DNA of 64,000 nt from Chamaelirium japonicum. Taxonomy: Eukaryota; Streptophyta; Magnoliopsida; Liliales; Melanthiaceae. Positions 11,024 through 24,928 of this stretch are shown here, piece after piece. The translations under genes and the position numbers were made by a program. Below the pieces are notes generated by a model. That model searched no databases. It was given only the letters and a program-made list of their open reading frames with translations, and had not been told where the DNA came from. The stretch spans positions 83,993,362 to 84,057,361 of the forward strand of contig OX393549.1 in assembly GCA_947650365.1 (NCBI GenBank). Reading direction: 5' to 3'. Numbering within the stretch: the first letter of the stretch is position 1; every line of letters starts with the position of its first letter.

Positions 11024-13337
11024 TACTGGATGTAAATCCATGGTAGAGGCCTACAGCGAAAGAAAAGTGAAGGTCCAAAGATTGTGAGCGGTGTGCGTTA
11101 CATATCAAAATTTTCATCGAAACGATCTACACGTGCATGTATGAATCTAGCATGACAACTACGCGAACCCCTAACATCGATCTAATACGAAAGAACAATC
11201 TAGCATGTATGCATATTCTATCTATACTAGATCTACATGTTAGAGATCATACTTGCGTGTGGATTCTTTCACCGCGACAAATTTCTTCTTTGTCGATGGA
11301 GACGGGCTCGGATCTACTCGATATAGCTTCGATGCGACAGCCATAACTTTATGTTCCGAACTCCGATTGGGCTGAAATTTGGACAGCAGGTAGCCAACTT
11401 CAAGACACAACTTTTGTAATAAGTTTTACCTTGTTTGGACTTCTGTAGCTCCCCAAATCATAGAAACAACATTTAGTTTTTGTGTAGATTCTGGACTACA
11501 AAAGCTTGCGGGAGATGCCTTCTAGTTCACCCGATCTCGCACGATATACGGCACTTTGTCGATGGATCTCTGAGTGCCTTCATCCGATGAGCCTTCTCCT
11601 TCTACGAAACCCTACGCAAAAAAGACGAGTCGCCATCCAATGGCGCAGGCGAGGGAGAGAGAGACGAGTGAGGAGAAGAGAAGAGAGGAGAGGGGGCGGC
11701 TAGGGTTTCCCCATGGCATGGCCGGCCCTAAGGCTTGTCATCACCGACCCCCCATCTCCCCCATTACTCTTATATAGGGATGCCCTATCCTTATGGATGA
11801 GGCTAGTACAAATAAGGTTCAACTAATTCAAACCTCTCCCTATTCATTTATCTCTATCTCTTCCTTGGTTCTGAAAACGGTCAAAATCAGCCCATTTTCT
11901 ATGCCTCGTGACTGGCCCCATCATTGGAGGCAACAACCTTCTGAAACCAATGGGGCCAGCCTTGACCAATCTCCCAACACTTAGGGCCGGCCCCCTTAGT
12001 GCATAGTGGCGCATGGTATGACCAAAACGCCCTTATGTTACTAATTGGTCGTTCCTCATGTACGAGACTTTGCAAGACACACATAAGTGAAGTGCACCAT
12101 TGATTTCAATATTCTCTGAGGTTCCCGTAGGGTGCCCCTAGTGAAGTCAAGTAGTCAACTCGCAACATATCTCAGTGCATCACACCCATGTGGCAAAGTC
12201 CACTTATGGCAAAGAATTGCTACAGGCGTCTTTGCACTAACATAGGGTTTCCCCTTAGTGCACACACGTAGTTACGCATCTACCGTGCACTAGTACGAAG
12301 CACTCACGGAGCGTAGGCTTGGACTTCTCGCTTTCTCTAACTATATTCTGTGTTTCGAGGAGATGGTATAAGGACCGTACATAATGTCGATAAGGTGAAA
12401 CCTTCAGGGACCAGGGTTTATGGCTTCCAACTTAGACTCGATCGATACACTACCCGAGTGTACCATCGATCCTCTGAGTCCGAGTTAGCTTGCGTGGCCA
12501 CCCAGAGTGCGACACAGGTTGCACTCTAATTTCTCCGGACTTACTATGTTCTCCCTCATACTCATGCTCTCCGCTTAGTATGGTAAGCCCGATGTCCCTC
12601 CACTTGGTGCCATGATGCAACTCGAGCAGTGGAGAATACCGTCAGACTTGAGTGCTCATATGACTCGGTTCCTTCCATGTTGACCACATATATCGTACCT
12701 CTGATTACTCTGACGAGCAATCGAATCCATCACCAGTCCAACTGATGACCACCTGGCCAGGGTTTAATACGACGAAGGTCAGACCAAAAAACGCACATCT
12801 CGTTAGGGGTGTGGATAGTCTGTAGGAGTGACACGCTGATGCAACGCCAACCGGGTAACCCAGTACACCGTGGTTTTGGATCACTGCATCCGGATCCTCA
12901 CATATTGGTGCGCCAAAGTACCACACAACTGGTTAGTCCACCAGACATGGCTCCTCAGGGTTTAGGACCGTTTTACCCTAAGCAGAAACGCGGCTTAGTG
13001 CATCGGTGTCTGCTTACCGATCTGTGCACCGTGTTGGTTCCGTTCGGCCACAGACACTGTGCCTGGTAATGACCGTGGTGGAGACACCCACGCTCTGTCA
13101 TCCCAATAGCTTATCCTTATAGAGCGACTAACCATAATCAGAGCTGCGAACGTATTTAGGTTACATGGGACCAGTCCCTTGAGTCTCCTACTCAAGTGGA
13201 TTACCATGTAGCCATGACTCTCTATTCTGTAATCAGAACACGTACTAAGATATGTACCAATATGCAATCCTATATTATCAACCATACATAGCTAAACTAT
13301 AGGTTTGTACGAGCTGTAGACCTCACCAATTATAACA
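11024..13337 (-). repeat. Copia-1 3' LTR
   Basis: 2314 bp, aligned along its whole length with 18600-20920. Starts TACTGGATGTAAATCCATGG and ends TATAACA on the plus strand. Carries no gene; the ORF-like stretches (for example 12705-13285) occur in equivalent form in the partner LTR. Confidence 0.92.
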
Positions 13338-16300
13338 ATCTCCTACTAGGTTTAACGAGGAATAACGGTGTTGAGCTCTGTAGCTTCTACATACTGCCCA
13401 AAAGCCTTTGCAGGAATTCCCTAAATGAATTGGCAACATTATCTGTAGATTCTACCTCAGTACCGCTACTTGCATTTCCTTCTATAACTGTCAGATCAAG
13501 TAGAGTTTGTACTTGTTGGGTTTCCCCTAACGGTGGTGCCTTGGCTCTTTGGACCATACTTACCACTGTTCTATTATTACAACAGATAACTGAGCATCTA
13601 GTACGCATCCCTTGTTCTCCAAAAACTTCCTGAGCCAGACCACTTAGTAGACTACCTCGCACGCAACAACGTGCTCAGTCTTGTGGTAGAGTCTGTGATG
13701 CAATTGTTTCACACTCTACCAACTACCGCTTCTAATCCCAAGATAAAAACAATCCCTGAAATCGATTCTCTGGAACACACATCTGACACCAAAGTCAGAT
13801 CCTGTGTGTCCAATCGATATCAGGACCTATGAAGTTCAAGCTAACTCACAATTCTTACTTGATGAGGACTTCTGAGTATACCCTTTACTTTAGTCCAGTG
13901 ATTTGGACCTGGGTTTGACTGAAACCGACCCATGAATCCTACCGCGCAATAGATATCTAGCCTCGTGTACCGAATCTGGCTAGAATCTTATCTTTATGCA
14001 TAACCTGTGACAGCAAGAGAATCATGCTCTGGTAATCTCGAGTTACCTTGATTCCCAGAACATAACTCGCCTCACTAGGGTCTTTCACATCGAATTGTGA
14101 TGACTACAAACCTTTACGGTAAATAATATTCTTACGTCATTTTCAATCAGTAGAATAATATTAACGTAAAGTACTAAGTACACCCTTGTAGCTATTTCAC
14201 CTTTCTTGTAGCCACTTGCTTTATCATCATTCTGATCAAATCCGTATGAGCAGATTTCCTTGGTTAAAATAGATATTCCAACCTAGATGCTTGCATCAGT
14301 CCATAAATGGACCTTTGCAACTTGCATTCCATATCTTCCTGACCTACTGACACAAATCCTGGGACTGTATTATCCATATATCCTTTCTAAATTTCCGTTA
14401 GAGAATAACTGTCTTGACATCCATCATCCAGATCTCCCAACTATAATGAGCTGTGATGGATTAAGAGGATCCGAAATAGACTTAGGCATAGCTACCAGTG
14501 AGATGGTTTCGACATAGTCAATCCCTTCTCCTTTGGCAACTAATATAGCTACTTAAGTCTTAACCGAGTGTTCTTCTTATACACCTCCTACACCCAGAAG
14601 GGTGATAGTGTTATAAGTGTCAAGACTGTTCCAAGAGATATTGATGCAAGCTTGCCTCCATGGTCTTTTATCAGTCAGAGCTATCGGAAGCTCCTACTAC
14701 TTATTCGTAGCTCTAGAGATCATCCTCCTGAAACTCTGGATTAACTATCGAAGTTTCTCCATAGTATCTATCAGAAGCTCTGATGCTCCCACAACGACGA
14801 GGTGGTGGTGGTACAAAGTGAATCGTTTCTATAGTGTCTGGTATACTAGTTTTTGTATTATCTACTCCCACTATATTTTCAGATGCGCACTCTCTACCAG
14901 TACCCAGTAGTTCACCCAGAACTACCTTACCGGTAAACTTATGGTCTATAATATAATCCTGGCCTAGGTAGATGATATTCGTAGAAACGATTACCTTCCA
15001 AACCTCAAGATCATAGAATAGTTCACCTTATGCCTCCTTAGGATAACCTATAAACAGATATACCTGGAACTTCATCTCCTTCTCATCCCTCTTGTCCTTC
15101 CACTCAAGTGCAGGACAACCCTATATTTTGAGACCCTATAGTGTCAGCTTTCGCTTAGACCATAGCTCTCTATAGGTCTGAGGCACTGATCTAGATGAGA
15201 GATAGTTTTAGATATAAGCTACTGTTTTAAGGTACAACCCCACCAGAAGGTGGGTAGTACACTTGGCAATATTCATCATACTACGGACCATGTCAAACAT
15301 GGTCTGATTCCTTCTCTCGGAGACTTTATTCTTACATGTCATCCTTGGAGCATTTAACTCGGAGATAATCCCATGCTCCCTCAGGATCCTATGGAACCCA
15401 TCCGATAGGTTCTCGTTCCTTCGATTAAATCAAAGAGACTCCTATCGTCTGAACGCTCTTGGAACCATAGACGTCAAAAATAACTAACACCAATACCTTA
15501 GTAGCTCTTTTAGTTATTCTGCCTTTCAGATAACTCTCATAGGTTATAGAAGGATCTCCGATGAATCTGTGAACAGAAACTCGGTCTTCTGTTACCTATG
15601 AATTTATCTGAGACAAAATATCTAAATCAGAGGGGTCACAAATGGGATAGCTTCTCCGAAGGAGTTAGATGAATTTTAATTAGATACTGCAACTGTCATG
15701 AAATCTATTTCCGAATTAGGATTAAATACAAAGAGATTTTTCTGATCTATTCCTCTAACTATGAAACTATCAATTTAGTTTAAGATACATACCTTACGGT
15801 GCTGTCTAAAACTAAAAAACTTTATTTACCAAGGAGGAAATAGTACTAAATCTCTAAAGATAAAAATCCGTGTTTCGGCAAAACTAAGACAATCATATCT
15901 AACAGCTTCCGTAGTGGCTTATGACATCAGTACCTATATTAGGATTACTTCACTATAAAGTAGCCTTCTGCTTTCTTTGAATCTCTGTAGATCCGAAGTC
16001 TACATTCCAAGAAGCATAAGAACTGCTACTAGATAGCGACTCAACTCCTAACATCCTGAGGCCATACACTATCTTCAAATATCCCTTATACTCGCCAAAG
16101 CAAAAACACTTCCGTCCTTAGCATTACCAAACTTAGAAGTCCATACCAGTTTCTGCACTAGATAGTTTTTTCAATCTCTGATAAGTTACTCCATTAGGTT
16201 CTTCTAAAGAAGACCTAGGTTAAGCACTAAAGGCATTACCTTTAATCTTGATCCCATCCTTATCTCTTAGAAATCTCCTTAGAAGTTCTATGTTTGTCAT

Positions 16301-16470
16301 CTCTAGCTTGTTAAAGCTAAAGTATCTGACAACGCCTTCGAAGGTTCCAAACAAGGATGCAAGACAGACGACTTCCACCACCTCGTCATCTGGCACTATG
16401 TCTTTGGAATCTAGTTCGATCTGGAACTCAAGTATATATTCCCGAACAAGCATACCCTCAGACATCTAGG
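13338..16470 (-). pseudogene. Degenerate Ty1/copia gag-pol of Copia-1
   Basis: Reading right to left on the minus strand: a gag piece at 16220-16465 (KLEMTNIELLRRFLRDKDG); the end of integrase and following linker at about 15060-14880 (GELFYDLEVWKVIVSTN, then TGKVVLGELLGTGRE); the reverse transcriptase motif CKLQRSIYGLMQAS near 14290-14330; and an RNase H tail near 13400-13660 (ESTDNVANSF). The gag-PR-INT-RT-RH order is that of copia. Frames are broken every 100-300 bp by stops and indels, so no protein can be made. Neither the protease site nor the YVDD box could be read cleanly. Confidence 0.78.
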
Positions 16471-18585
16471 TACCGATAAGTATCTTAGTGGAAAAGCAAT
16501 AAGTCTACTAACTTCACCTTCCAGACATCTAATGCAAGTAAAACTTTATTTGAGAAGACTTGGCATATCTCTGACTTGCTTCTAAAGAGTTGTCCGCAAG
16601 TCTGCTATAACATAGCAATTGCACATCTCCTTAGACTCTCGCTAGTCGTCATATGCCCTAGTTAGTGCCCTAGTGATATCTGGACCCGTTAGGTCTAGTA
16701 CAGGGATATTTAGATTGCAAGCCAATGTACGTTTACTACCCTAAGCATAAGCTAAAGATAGCGCTTCCGCTCTACGTAGTTAGAGACCCGATAACTGGTT
16801 CTCTTATGGGATAGTGGATAGGGGAACTATATGGTTGAATAAAAGAATGCAAAATAACTTATTTTATAGATTTTAAAAATAGGTTTAATTATATCCAAAT
16901 GTCAACGCTACCCTCACAGCGAAGACACATCTATGGATTAATTAACCATGTATGTAAGATCTCGGAATCGACTGCACTTGCCCTAGGGGGCATTATGCAG
17001 CGTCAATCCGCTTACACGGGCCTTTCCTTGACCCTATTCAAATCTGCCAACTAAGGGCTTTGATGGACCATGATTATCTTTTGGCCAGTGTCACGTGATC
17101 CCCGTTGTGCAAGCAACGGATGCCTCACGTCCACTTCGGATGCTTACCCACAAGCCTAGGTAGTTACGACACGAGAGTTCATACGGCCCCCACTAGGGTG
17201 GGATAAAAAGCCCTTCTCTCCTCACCCCGTAACCACCATATCCCAAAGGAGACTGCTAAGTCATCTAGCATGGAAAAATATAACCCTCACCCTAGGGGGT
17301 GTCGAGCTACGCCCTTCTACCCATACACAAAGTAGCTGGTTGTGGAGGCCAGAGGATCTCTAAAAGTCCTCTCTTACATCCCTTATTAAATATGAGAATT
17401 ATTTTATGCAAGTATGAGTGTATACTATGGTCACGACAACCTATACACTAGATCCTGGTCTTACCATGCTCCTACTAGCGTTTCAAGCCTTTCGCCTAGC
17501 ATTAATCGATCTCGGAATATCATAGTCCCTGACTCAAGTGGATTTCTCCACTCAAGGGTCTTATTACATATCCCAAGAACATTGATGCTCTGCAAACCTA
17601 GCTATCACGCTAATGCTCTGGAGCCTAGCCTAAGGTCAGACTGACAAGAAAGGTCTTCCACTATCATGGCGCTTTGCTTATAAATTTAACGAATGATGTC
17701 ATAGTAGAATTCTAACTCATTCTAGGTTTCGATGCCGGCCAAATAGGCACACCCGACTAATCAGGTGTTGACCTAATGGTGACATAACCAAATATGAGGA
17801 ATTCTTACTATCATTAAGGGTCAATTAAATAATAAGCATCACTAGTGGAATCCTATCCTAATAAGGTCGATAGCGCTCGAGGGGAAATGACACCCCTCTA
17901 ATACAGATAATCAAATTATCGCATCGGGGTTCTCTATAGAAATATAAAGAACAGAAGAAAGAAACAATCCACACGACTGAATCAAGTTTAGGGTCCGACC
18001 CCTGAACCTGACTGGCATAGCGTAGGCTCTCTGTCTCCTTCACAAGGTTCCTCGATCCGGTGCAAGCCTTTGTATACGATCTCCTGACGCTTTTTGCCCT
18101 TTGCCGTCATCGTGTACGCTTTGCTAGATCGCCATCGTCCTCTAAGGTTCCGCTCGACCTCATGGTGGTGGATCTCCGCGGTAGATCCTCCTCTTCAATC
18201 TGTAACCGAAAAAGATCTAGTACGGTTCGAGCAAGTACTCGCTCGTACATAATTTCCTAGAAAGAAAAAAAAAAACAAGCCTAGCAAAAAACCTGGGAAT
18301 CAAGGGTGGTCAACTTCCACCTCTTGCCCAACTACAGCTCTAAAACCTATCCACACACAGAAGAAAACATATCCAGACAATATTCGCTAACACGGGGTCT
18401 GACCCCCGGTAGCAAGCAATCATATATCCAGATTAATTTTAGAAGTGGTGCCCTGCAAGAACAATTCATAGAACATACAATATATACAATGCATGATCTA
18501 CTCGTAGAACTCCGATGGCAGCACATACTATTCATGCACGCACATGACGGTTTTATGGAAAACATAAAACGCACACCACTAGCGT
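16471..18585 (-). other. Copia-1 5' internal region (leader and decayed gag)
   Basis: About 2.1 kb between the recognisable gag fragment and the PBS. Short frames only (for example 17414-17644 and 18306-18611), none with motifs. By position this is the long untranslated leader plus an unrecognisable gag N-terminus. Confidence 0.55.
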
Positions 18586-18597
18586 GCTCTGATACCA
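18586..18597 (-). promoter_or_regulatory. Copia-1 primer binding site (tRNA-iMet)
   Basis: Coding-strand TGGTATCAGAGC, complementary to the 3' end of initiator tRNA-Met, two bases inside the 5' LTR. Standard position for minus-strand priming, and it fixes the element's orientation. Confidence 0.92.
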
Positions 18598-18599
18598 AT

Positions 18600-20920
18600 T
18601 ACTGGATGTAAATCTATGGTAGAGGCCCGCAGTGGAAGCAAAGTGAAGGTCCGAAGACCGTGAGCGGTGTGCGTTACATATCAAAATTTTCATCGAAACG
18701 ATCTACACGTGCGTGTATGAATCTATCATGACAACTACGCGAACCTCTAACATCGATCTAACACGAAAGAATAATCTTGTATTCATGCATGTTCTATCTA
18801 TGCTAGATCTACATGTTAGAGATCATACCTGTGTGCGGATTCTTTCACCGCGATAAATTTCTTCTTTGTCGATGGAGACGGGCTCGGATCTGCTCGATAT
18901 AGCTTCGGTGTAACAGCCATAACTTTCTGTTCCGAACTCCGATTGGGTTGAAATTTGGACAGCAGGTAGCCAACTTCAAGACACAACTTTTTCAATAAGT
19001 TTCACCTCGTTTGTACTTCTATAGATTCTGTATTCATAGAAACAATATTGATTTTCTGTGCAGATTCTGGACAGCAAAAGCTTGCGGGAGATGCCTTCTA
19101 GTTCACCCGATCTGGCATGATGCACGGCACCTCGTCGATGGATCTCTGAGTGCCTCCATCCAACGAGCCTTCTCCTTCTACGAAACCCTACGCGAGGAAG
19201 ACGAGTCGCCATCCAATGGTGCAAGTGAGGGAGAGAGAGACGAGAGAGGAGAAGAGAAGAGAGGAGAGGGGGCGGCTAGGGTTTCCCCATGGCATGGCCG
19301 GCCCTAAGGCTTGTCGTCACCGACGCCCCATCTCCCCCATTACTCTTATATAGGGCTGCCCTATCCTTATGGATGAGTCTAGTACGGATAAGGTTTAACT
19401 AATTCAAACCTCTCCCTATATATCTCTCCTTTATCTCTATCTCTTCCTTGGTTCTGAAAACGGTCAAAACCAGCCCATTTTCTATGCCTCGTGACCGGCC
19501 CCATCATTGGAGGAAACAACCTTCTGAAACCAATGGCGCCGGCCTTGACCAATCTCCCAACACTTAGGGCCGACCCCCTTAGTGCATAGTAACGCATGGT
19601 ATGACCAAAACGTCCTTATGTCACTAGTTGGCCATTCCTCGTGTACGAGACTTTGCAAAGCACATATAAGTGAAGTGCACCATTGATTTCACTATTCTCT
19701 GAGGTTCCCGTAGGGTGCCCCTAGTGAAGTCAACTAGTCAACTCGCAATATATCTCAGTGCATCACACCCATGTGGCAAAGTTCACTTATGGCAAGGAAT
19801 TGCTACATGCATCTCTGCACTAACCTAGGGTTTCTCCTTAGTGCACACACGTAGCTACGCATCTACCGTGCACTAGTACGAAGCACTCACGGAGTATAGG
19901 CTTGGACTTCTCGCTTCCTCTAACTACGTTTTGTGTTTCGAGGAGATGGTACAAGGACCGTACATAATGTCGATAAGGTGAAACCTTCAGGGACCAGGGT
20001 TCATGGCTTCCAACTTAGACTCGATCGACACACTACCCGAGTGTGCCATCGATCCTCTGAGTTCGAGTTAGCCTGCGTGGCCACCCAGAGTACGACACAG
20101 GCTGCACTCCAATTCCTCCTGATTTACTATGTTCTCCCTCATACCCCTGCTCTCCACTTAGTATGGTAAACCCGATGTCCCTCCACTTGATGCCATGATG
20201 CAACTCAAGCGGTGGAGAAAACCATCAGACTCGAGTACTCATATGACTCGGTTCCTTTCAGGTTGACCAAATACATCGTACCTCCGATTACTCTGACGAG
20301 CAACCGAATCCGTCACCAGTCCAACTGATGACCACCTGGCTAGGGTTTAATACGATGTAGGTCAGACCAAGGAACACACTTCCCGTTAGGGGTGTGGATA
20401 GTCTGCAGGAGTGACACGCTGATGCAACGCCAGCCAGGTAACCCAGTATACCGTGGTTTTGGATCACTGTATCCGAATCCTCACACATTGGTGCTCCAAA
20501 GTATCACACAACTGGTTAGTCCACCAGACATGGCTCCTCAGGGTTTAGGACTATTTTACCCTAAGTAGAAATAAGGCTTAGTGCACCGATATCTACTTAC
20601 CGATCTGTGCACCGTGTTGGTTCCGTTCGGCCACAGACACTGTGCCTGGTAATGACCGTGGTGGAGACACCCACGCTCTGTCATCCCAACAGCTTATCCT
20701 GATAGGGCGACCAACCTTAATCAGAACTGCGAACGCATTTAGGTTACATGGGACCAGTCCCTTGAGTCTCCTACTCAAGTGGATTACCATGTAGCCATGG
20801 CTCTCTGTTCTATAATAAGAATACGTACTAAGGTACGTACCAATATGGAATCCTATACTATCAACCATACATAGCTAAACTATAGGTTTTTACGAGCTAT
20901 AGACCTCACCAATTCTAACA
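18600..20920 (-). repeat. Copia-1 5' LTR
   Basis: 2321 bp, partner of 11024-13337. Begins TACTGGATG and ends TTCTAACA on the plus strand, followed by the AGGGG duplication. Confidence 0.92.
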
Positions 20921-20925
20921 AGGGG

Positions 20926-21292
20926 ATGGGTGACGGCCGACGAGATTCAGGTGGAATCCGGGGTGGCGACGGCGGTAGGATTTGGGGCGCGATTCGGGGT
21001 GGCGACGGCAGAGGGATCCGGGGCGAGATTCGGGGCGGGGGCGGCGGTGGCGGCGTCCGGTTTGGGGTGGGGCCGGGTCGGATTGGATCGGAGAGAGAGA
21101 GAGAGAGAGGGTCGAGTGAGAGTGGGGATCCGAGAGAAGAGATGGGAGAGAAGAAAGGAAGAGAGAGAGAGAGATTAGAAGGGACGGGTCGGGTTTGGGT
21201 TGGGTTGGGTGGTGGGTTTGGGTTTTGTTTTTTGTTTAGTTTTTTTTTTGTCTCTTTTTTTTGTTTTTTATTTTTTTATACCGGTCGTTACA
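20926..21292 (-). repeat. Tekay-1 3' LTR, proximal part
   Basis: Continues the LTR interrupted at 11023; equals about 29210-29558 of the 5' LTR. Its coding-strand start TGTAACGACCGGTATAA directly follows the polypurine tract AAGGTAGGTAGGA. Rich in (GA)n and GGTTTGGG words. Confidence 0.92.
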
Positions 21293-21337
21293 TCCTACCT
21301 ACCTTAATAGAATTTTCGTCCCGAAAATTAAATAACA

Positions 21338-24300
21338 CTAGTCATCAAACAAAGATGGGTACAGGGATCGCATCGCGGACTCAAGTTCCCAAGTAGCTTC
21401 CTCCTCACTGCAGTGCTGCCACTGCACTTTCACCATGGGGATGGTCTTCGTACGAAGCACTCGATCCTCGCTAGCTAAAATACTGATCGGTCGCTCCTTA
21501 TAGGACGCATTTGAACTGAGTGCCAGGTCCTGCCAATCCAGCACGTGGGATGGGTCCGGCTCGTACCTCTGTAGCATCGACACATGGAAGACACCGTGGA
21601 CGCTAGAGAGCTGTGGAGGCAGTGCCAACCGATATGCTACCTCACCAACTCTCTCCAAGATCTCGAAGGGGCCGATGAATCTTGGAGCCACCTTCCCTTT
21701 CTTCCCAAACCTCGTGATGCCTCGACGAGGGAAAACCTTCAAGAAGACATGATCTCCAATGGTGAACTCGAGCGGGCGTCGACGAACATCAGCATAGCTC
21801 TTCTGTCGGCTCTGCGCCGCTCGAAGTCGCTCCCTGATCAACTGGATCTTCTCCGTCGTCTCCTGAATGAGCTCCGGTCCCAAAAGGCTCTGCTCTCCTA
21901 CCTCCGCCCAACAAAGAGGTGACATACATGGCCTCCCATACAAGACCTCATAGGGGGCCATGCCGATACTGGCTTGGTGGCTATTGTTGTAGGCGAACTC
22001 CACAAGAGATAGATGCTCCTCCCAACTGCCTCCAAAATCCACCGAATATGCCCGCAACATGTCCTCCAAAATCTGAATCGTCCTCTCGGACTGGCTATCT
22101 GTCTGAGGGTGGAAGGCTGTGCTAAAACTGAGTTCAGTCCCCAAGGCTGTCTGCAGGCTCTCCCAAAAGTAAGAAACAAACCAAGAATCTTGATCTGAGA
22201 CGATGGAAACTAGAACTTCGTGCAGTCTAACAATCTCCCTCACGTACAGCTTTGCTCGGTCGATGGACGTCATCGTCATCCACACAGTAAGAAAGTGCAC
22301 TGACTTCGTCAGTCTATCCATGATCACCCAAACAATGTCATGCCTGTTCCGGGTCAAAGGCAATCCCGAAACAAAGTCCATCGTAATATGCTCCCATTTC
22401 CACTCAGCTACTAGGAGTGGTTGCAGCAATCCAGCCGGTCTCTGGTGCTCAGGCTTGACTTGCTAACAAGTCAAACATCTGGACACAAAGGCGGCCACAT
22501 CCCGCTTCATGCCCTTCCACCAGAACTACCTCCGTAAGTCATGGTACATCTTGGTGCTGCCGGGGTGCACCGAGAATCTAGATCGATGCGCCTCTGATAG
22601 CACCTCCTCTCGAACCTCCTCATCATTGGGAAGGCATAACCTCCTCTGGAACCTCAGACCTCCATCAGCATCAACTGACCAGTCTGGAACAGACTCCCCA
22701 CTATCGCACCGTACTCTTATCTCCTCAAGCTCTGAATCCAATCTCTATACTGCAATCACCTTCTGAAGTAGGTTGGGCTGTACTCGCATGGTGCACAACA
22801 CGGTACAAGATGGTTCCCATTGAACCCAAAAATCAAAACCTTCTATCGTAGCCAAAAAGTCATGTCGATCTGTTAACAATCTGGCAAGCTGACTACGGGA
22901 CTTCCAGCTCAGGGCATCTGTAACAACATTCGCTTTACCAGGATGGTAAAAGAGCGAATAGTTGAAGTCCTTCAAGACTTCGATCCACCCCCTCTGCCGC
23001 ATGTTCAGATCCTTCTAACTCGTGATGTACCGCAGGCTCTTGTGATCGCAATACATCTCAAACTCCTCACCGTACATGTAATTCCTTCAGATCTTCAAGG
23101 CAAAGACCACCGGTACCAACTCCAGATCATGGGTGGGATAATTCTTCTCATGAGTCTTCAGTTGTCTCGAGGCGTATACAACCACTCTGTCGTCCTGCAT
23201 CAGAACTGCTCCAAGCCCCATCAGTGAGGCGTCAGTGAAGACCACATAACCCTTGCCGCTAGCTAGAATCGTCAGCACTGGGGCCGAAGTGAGACGCCGC
23301 TTCAACTCTCGAAAGGACTTCTCATAATCTTCCGACCACTCGAACTTAACACCCTTCTTAGTCAGACAGGTGAGAGGTGCAGCCAGACGCGAGAATCCCT
23401 CCACAAAGCATCGGTAGTAGCCTGCTAGCCCCAAGAAACTCCTGATCTCGAAGACATTCCTTGGCTGCTCCCAGTCCCTAACAGCCTCTATCTTCGCTGG
23501 ATCCACCGAGATACCTTCCTTCGAGACTACGTGTCCGAGGAACTTCACCTCCTGCATCCAGAACTCACACTTATTGAGCTTGGTATACAGTTGGTGATCT
23601 CTAAGGGTCTGCAATACTGCGCTCAGGTGCTCTTGATGATCTTCCTCCATCTTGGAGTAAATGAGGACATCGTCCACAAATACCACCACAAATCTATCCA
23701 GGAACATGCTGAAGACGCGGTTCATCAGATCCATAAATGTTGCAAGAGCATTCGTCAGACCGAAGGGCATGACTAAGAACTTATAGTGCCCGTATCACGT
23801 CCGAAACACTGTCTTCGGAATATCCTCTGCCCTCACAGCTAGCTGGTGATATCCAGTCCTTAGATCAATCTTCGAGAAGCAACAATCACCCTTTAGCTGA
23901 TCAAACAGATCCTTTATTCGCGGTAACGGGTACTTGTTCTTTATCGTGAGGCTATTCAGCTTGCGATAATCAATGCAAAGCCTCTTCGTCCCATCCTTAT
24001 TCTGAGCAAAGAGGACCGGGGCTCCCCAAGGAGATGTGCTGGGACAAATGAAGTCTCGATCAAGCAACTCCTCCAACTAGGTCTTCAGCTCCTTCAGCTC
24101 AGCAGGAGCCATCCGGTACAGAGCAATCGAGACTGGTGCTGCTCCCGGTACTAGATCTATAGCAAACTCGACCTCTTGAGGTGGAGGTAAGCCTGGGAGC
24201 TCATCTGGAAAGACGTCTAGGAACTCACGAACCATCGGCGAGAGTACTACTGGGTTCCTATCTCGATCCCTGCTTGGTAGTTGCGCCAGTAAGCTGAGGG

Positions 24301-24757
24301 AGATCTGCTGCAGTGGTACCGGGCACAGAACCTTCTGCTTGTCTCCCATAAAGTAGAAGACCTTACTCCCCGGAGGTGAGAAGGTGACCTTCCTCGAGAA
24401 GCAGTCAAGGGTGACATGGTAAGCCGACATCCAATCCATCCCGAGCAACACGCCCACTCCTCCCAAGTCTAAGATAATCAGGTCGGCTGAGAGCTCCCTA
24501 TCTCCAACAAGAATGATGCAGTCCCGGCAGACTCGGTCCACATCGGTACTCACCCCGAGCGGTGAAAACACCGACAGAGTGTGACCCAATGGGACCGACT
24601 CCAGTCCCAAAGTTTTGACAAAACTAGGGACAATATAGGAGTATGTGGACCTACTGTCGAAAAGAACGTGAGCCAGGGTCGAGAAGACGGGGAGGGTGCC
24701 TAACAATAACGGAAGAAAGTAAGAAACTAAGCTAGCTAATGACCAGTACTAGTCCTA
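21338..24757 (-). pseudogene. Tekay-1 pol (protease, RT, RNase H, integrase, chromodomain)
   Basis: One continuous frame from protease to the stop at 21338-21340. Protease: LFDSRSTYSYI, where the catalytic DSG is changed to DSR. RT: FVDD present near 23660. RNase H: FTDAS near 23250. Integrase: HPG of the zinc finger near 22560, core with HITMDFVSGLP and HPQTDSQSE, and a C-terminal chromodomain-like motif. The last 363 codons (22429-21338) are uninterrupted. In-frame stops at 24755, 24749, 24077, 23795, 23087, 23015, 22745, 22526 and 22463 (lowest coordinate of each) are mostly TAG where Tekay-2 or the family has Gln. Not functional. Confidence 0.9.
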
Positions 24758-24928
24758 ACAAGTCTCAAAGGAATCAAAGGCAGCAAAGCAGCTACGACTA
24801 AGAATTGAACTACTAAGTTCAGGGTTACCTTCGATCGCTCCCCCAGAAGCCTCTGGGTCTTGACCGACCAACAAGTATGCTCTGCCCTGAGCCTGATTTC
24901 CTCCACCGCCCTGACAGGGGAAAGGCCT

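Larger units (their letters stand above)
11024..20920 (-). mobile_element. Copia-1: Ty1/copia element nested in the Tekay-1 3' LTR
   Basis: Perfect 5-bp target duplication AGGGG at 11019-11023 and 20921-20925. LTRs at 11024-13337 and 18600-20920 (~2.3 kb, close relatives). The minus-strand order is 5' LTR (right), PBS 18586-18597, degenerate gag and pol, polypurine AGTAGGAGAT, 3' LTR (left). LTR ends on the coding strand are TGTTAGAA and CATCCAGTA. Internal region is 5.3 kb. Coding sequence is heavily broken but still recognisable as copia-order INT, RT and RNase H. It inserted after Tekay-1 was in place. Confidence 0.92.

Noticed and set aside
10430-11041. Large overlapping frames on both strands resembling Pro/Arg-rich proteins
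   Set aside because: They lie in the Tekay-1 3' LTR and have equivalents in the 5' LTR (28614-29732); LTR sequence, not coding.
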